Source: OMOG01 sp041485845 (GTDB lineage: Bacteria; Acidobacteriota; Terriglobia; Bryobacterales; Bryobacteraceae). From it: a stretch of DNA of 12,915 nucleotides. The notes beneath the pieces were generated by a model. The model saw nothing but the letters and a program-made list of their open reading frames with translations. It was not told the DNA's origin and made no database searches. A program made the translations under genes and the position numbers. The stretch lies in the NCBI GenBank assembly GCA_041485845.1, contig JBGPKH010000206.1, forward strand, positions 1 to 12,915, read 5' to 3'. Each line of letters starts with the position of its first letter. Position 1 is the stretch's first letter. Below, one piece after another: positions 10,973 through 12,915 of this stretch.

Positions 10973-12915
10973 ATGACGCAACTCTTCCACGATCTGGCCT
11001 ACGCGGTGCGCTCGCTGCGCAAGAGCCCCGGCTTCACGGCGGTTGCCCTCCTCACCCTGGCGCTGGGGGTCGGCGCTAATTCCGCTATCTTCACGCTCAT
11101 TGACGCCGTGCTGCTGCGGCCGCTGCCATTTCCCCAGCCGGACCGCCTGGTGCTGGTCTGGGAAGACACCAACATGTTCGGCCTCAAGGACAGCGTTGTT
11201 GCCCTGGGCAACTATGTCGAGTGGCGCGCGCGCAACCACGTCTTCCAGCAGATGGGAGCGCTCGAAACGTCCTCCTACCGGCTGACGGGCGCGGGCGAAC
11301 CGCTGGTCCTCCCCAGCGCGGTCGTCACAGCCAGCCTGTTCGGCACGCTGGGCGTCCAACCCGCGCTGGGCCGGGCGTTCCGCGAAGAGGAGGACCGTCC
11401 CGGCGCCGCCAAGACGGTCATCCTGAGTAATGGCCTGTGGCGACGGCTCTTCGCCGCCGATCCGGGCGCGCTCGAGAAATCCATCAACCTGAATGACGAG
11501 CCGTACACCATCGTGGGCGTCATGCCCGCGCGCTTCCGATTCCCGGCTAGCGACACCGAGGTCTGGACGCCCATCGGAGCACGCTACCAGGCGAGCGAGT
11601 TCAGCAATCGCGGGCGTCACAATTTCATGGTCGCGGCGCGGCTCGCGGACGGCATGACGCTCCAGCGCGCCAACCAGGAGATCGGCGCCATCGCCAGGCG
11701 CCTCGAGCAGGAGTATCCGCAGACCAATCGCAACGTGGGGGCGTTCGTTGCGCCCATGCGCGACCACTTCACCGGCGAAGTTCGCACTATCCTGGTGGTG
11801 CTTTCCGGGGCGGTGGGATTCGTTCTGCTGATCGCTTGCGTCAATATCGCCAACTTGCTGCTGGCGCGCGCCACCAATCGCACGCGCGAAATCGCGATCC
11901 GTACAGCGATTGGAGCCGGACGGCCGCAACTGGTGCGGCAACTCCTCACCGAGAACCTGCTGCTGGCGTGCTTGGGCGGCGCTTGCGGACTGGCGCTGGC
12001 GTACGCCAGTCTGCGCTTCCTGGAGAAACTGGTGCCGGCCGGCATCTCCGGCATGACGGCGCTCAGCGTGGATGCGCGCGTCCTGGGATTCACGCTTGCT
12101 GTTTCGGCGCTCACGGGGGTGGCCTTCGGCCTGGTCCCCGCTTTTCAGACTTTGCGCGTGGACCTGCACCAGGTGCTGAAGCAGGCCGGTGGCCGCGGCG
12201 TCGCCGGCGGACAAGGTCGTGGGCTTCAGCAAACGCTGGTGATTTCCGAGGTGGCGCTGGCCTTCGTGCTTACGGCCGGCGCCGGCCTCATGATCCAGAC
12301 GTTGGTGCGCTTGCGCGGCGTCGATCCCGGGTTCCAGACGCAAAACATTCTGACGGTCCGGACCGCCATGCCCGCGCGGCTCTACCTGGACGATGCCAAG
12401 CGCGAGGCGTTTCTCGATGAAGCGCTGCGGCGGGTGGAAGCGCTGCCCGGAGTGTTGTCGGCGGGATTCACCAACGGCGTGCCCATCGCGTTCAAGGGCT
12501 GGGTGAACGGGTTCACTATTGAAGGGCAACCGGCCCTCGGAGGGAACCAGCATGCGAACTCCAATTTCCGGGTGGTCACGCCGGATTACCTGGCAACTTT
12601 GGGAATCCCTCTGCGGAAGGGCCGCCCGATCCATGCCCGCGACCGCGCGGGCGCAAGCGTGGTCGCCCTGGTGAACGAAGCCTTCGAGCGCAAGTTCTGG
12701 CCCGGTGGAAGCGCTCTCGATAAGCGGCTCCGCTTCGGCAATAACTCGCCCTGGGTCACGATTGTCGGAGTCATCGGCGACATCCGGCAGTCGGGACTGG
12801 ACGCTCTTCCGCGGCCTGAAATCTATCTTTCGGCCTTTCAGGCGCCGATTGCCGCCGGGTGGCTGGCTATCCGTACCGCGGGCGACCCCTCGGGAGTGGC
12901 GGCCACCGTCCGCCG
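10973..12915 (+). CDS. ADOP-type ABC transporter permease (MacB/FtsX), partial at right edge
   Basis: 647 codons are visible without a stop; the family usually has about 800 residues. GGAG lies five bases before ATG 10973. Residues 1-55 hold the typical entry: DLAYAVRSLRKSPGFTAVAL, a first membrane span (about 20-42) and DAVLLRPLPFPQPDRLV. Then follow a MacB-like periplasmic domain (about 55-265), an FtsX block with spans near 274-296 (GFVLLIACVNIANLLLARA), 330-352 and 370-392, the cytoplasmic coupling motif REIAIRTAIGAGR (303-315), and a second MacB-type periplasmic domain from about residue 440. The remaining C-terminal FtsX block is beyond the edge. Such duplicated permeases are abundant in Acidobacteriota and usually lack an adjacent ATPase; none is seen here. 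Efflux or lipoprotein-handling roles are presumed, not known. Confidence 0.92.
   Translation, partial: MTQLFHDLAYAVRSLRKSPGFTAVALLTLALGVGANSAIFTLIDAVLLRPLPFPQPDRLVLVWEDTNMFGLKDSVVALGNYVEWRARNHVFQQMGALETSSYRLTGAGEPLVLPSAVVTASLFGTLGVQPALGRAFREEEDRPGAAKTVILSNGLWRRLFAADPGALEKSINLNDEPYTIVGVMPARFRFPASDTEVWTPIGARYQASEFSNRGRHNFMVAARLADGMTLQRANQEIGAIARRLEQEYPQTNRNVGAFVAPMRDHFTGEVRTILVVLSGAVGFVLLIACVNIANLLLARATNRTREIAIRTAIGAGRPQLVRQLLTENLLLACLGGACGLALAYASLRFLEKLVPAGISGMTALSVDARVLGFTLAVSALTGVAFGLVPAFQTLRVDLHQVLKQAGGRGVAGGQGRGLQQTLVISEVALAFVLTAGAGLMIQTLVRLRGVDPGFQTQNILTVRTAMPARLYLDDAKREAFLDEALRRVEALPGVLSAGFTNGVPIAFKGWVNGFTIEGQPALGGNQHANSNFRVVTPDYLATLGIPLRKGRPIHARDRAGASVVALVNEAFERKFWPGGSALDKRLRFGNNSPWVTIVGVIGDIRQSGLDALPRPEIYLSAFQAPIAAGWLAIRTAGDPSGVAATVR

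Noticed and set aside
10955..12634. 559-codon open frame antisense to the ADOP permease
   Set aside because: Opposite strand of a clear membrane protein with correct family motifs; the product is rich in Arg, Gln, His and Gly, a typical high-GC shadow, with no ribosome site or domain.
1..12915. CRISPR array, tRNA, rRNA, insertion sequence or phage gene
   Set aside because: No regularly spaced repeats, cloverleaf or rRNA-like sequence, transposase or integrase motifs were seen on either strand.

Overview
The window looks like an accessory stretch of a high-GC chromosome from Acidobacteriota, most likely a Solibacter/Bryobacter-type organism. This rests on lineage-typical families read from the translations: a VWFA-related acidobacterial-type protein, an orphan duplicated MacB/FtsX permease (ADOP type), a short SYLF lipid-binding protein, an NHL-propeller protein of the kind common in Solibacter, and intergenic repeats with small GC-rich palindromes. 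No database search was possible.

Left part (1-2034, minus strand): the 5' part of a secreted protein resembling the N-terminus of acidobacterial OmpA-family proteins, a secreted SYLF (Ysc84-like) protein just upstream of it, a 406-nt gap with no convincing gene, and a 130-residue protein of unknown function. Divergent from the last is a compact AAA+ ATPase of the ClpB/ClpA second-ring (D2) type without any N-domain or D1 ring (2129-3229).

Middle (3230-5164): after a perfect palindrome and a good sigma70-type promoter come a lipoprotein (3484-4320) and a 77-residue soluble protein (4434-4667). Both converge on a minus-strand lipoprotein c-type cytochrome (4712-5164).

5165-7317: a repeat-rich intergenic block carries two copies of a palindromic unit plus inverted repeats. 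A TTGTAA-17-TAAAAT promoter then precedes a 48-residue single-span membrane protein (5571-5717), a tandem-domain universal stress protein (5769-6644) and, overlapping its end, an NHL-propeller reading frame that appears to have lost its 5' half.

7358-10299 (minus strand) is the best gene cluster. A fused MoaD-MoaE molybdopterin synthase overlaps (ATGA) a secreted VWFA protein. Eleven nucleotides later comes an Hfq-like RNA chaperone whose only plausible start is an ATT codon behind a Shine-Dalgarno sequence. An inositol-monophosphatase family enzyme follows. Divergent from this cluster are a YbgC/FadM-type hotdog thioesterase (10377-10796), a terminator-like hairpin, and an ADOP-type permease that runs off the right edge.

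I did not find a clear new defence or mobile system. The most unusual points are the ATT-started hfq, the internal Gly-Gly in the MoaD-MoaE fusion, the D2-only ClpB-like ATPase with an unknown divergent partner, the micro-protein/Usp pair and the repeat block.
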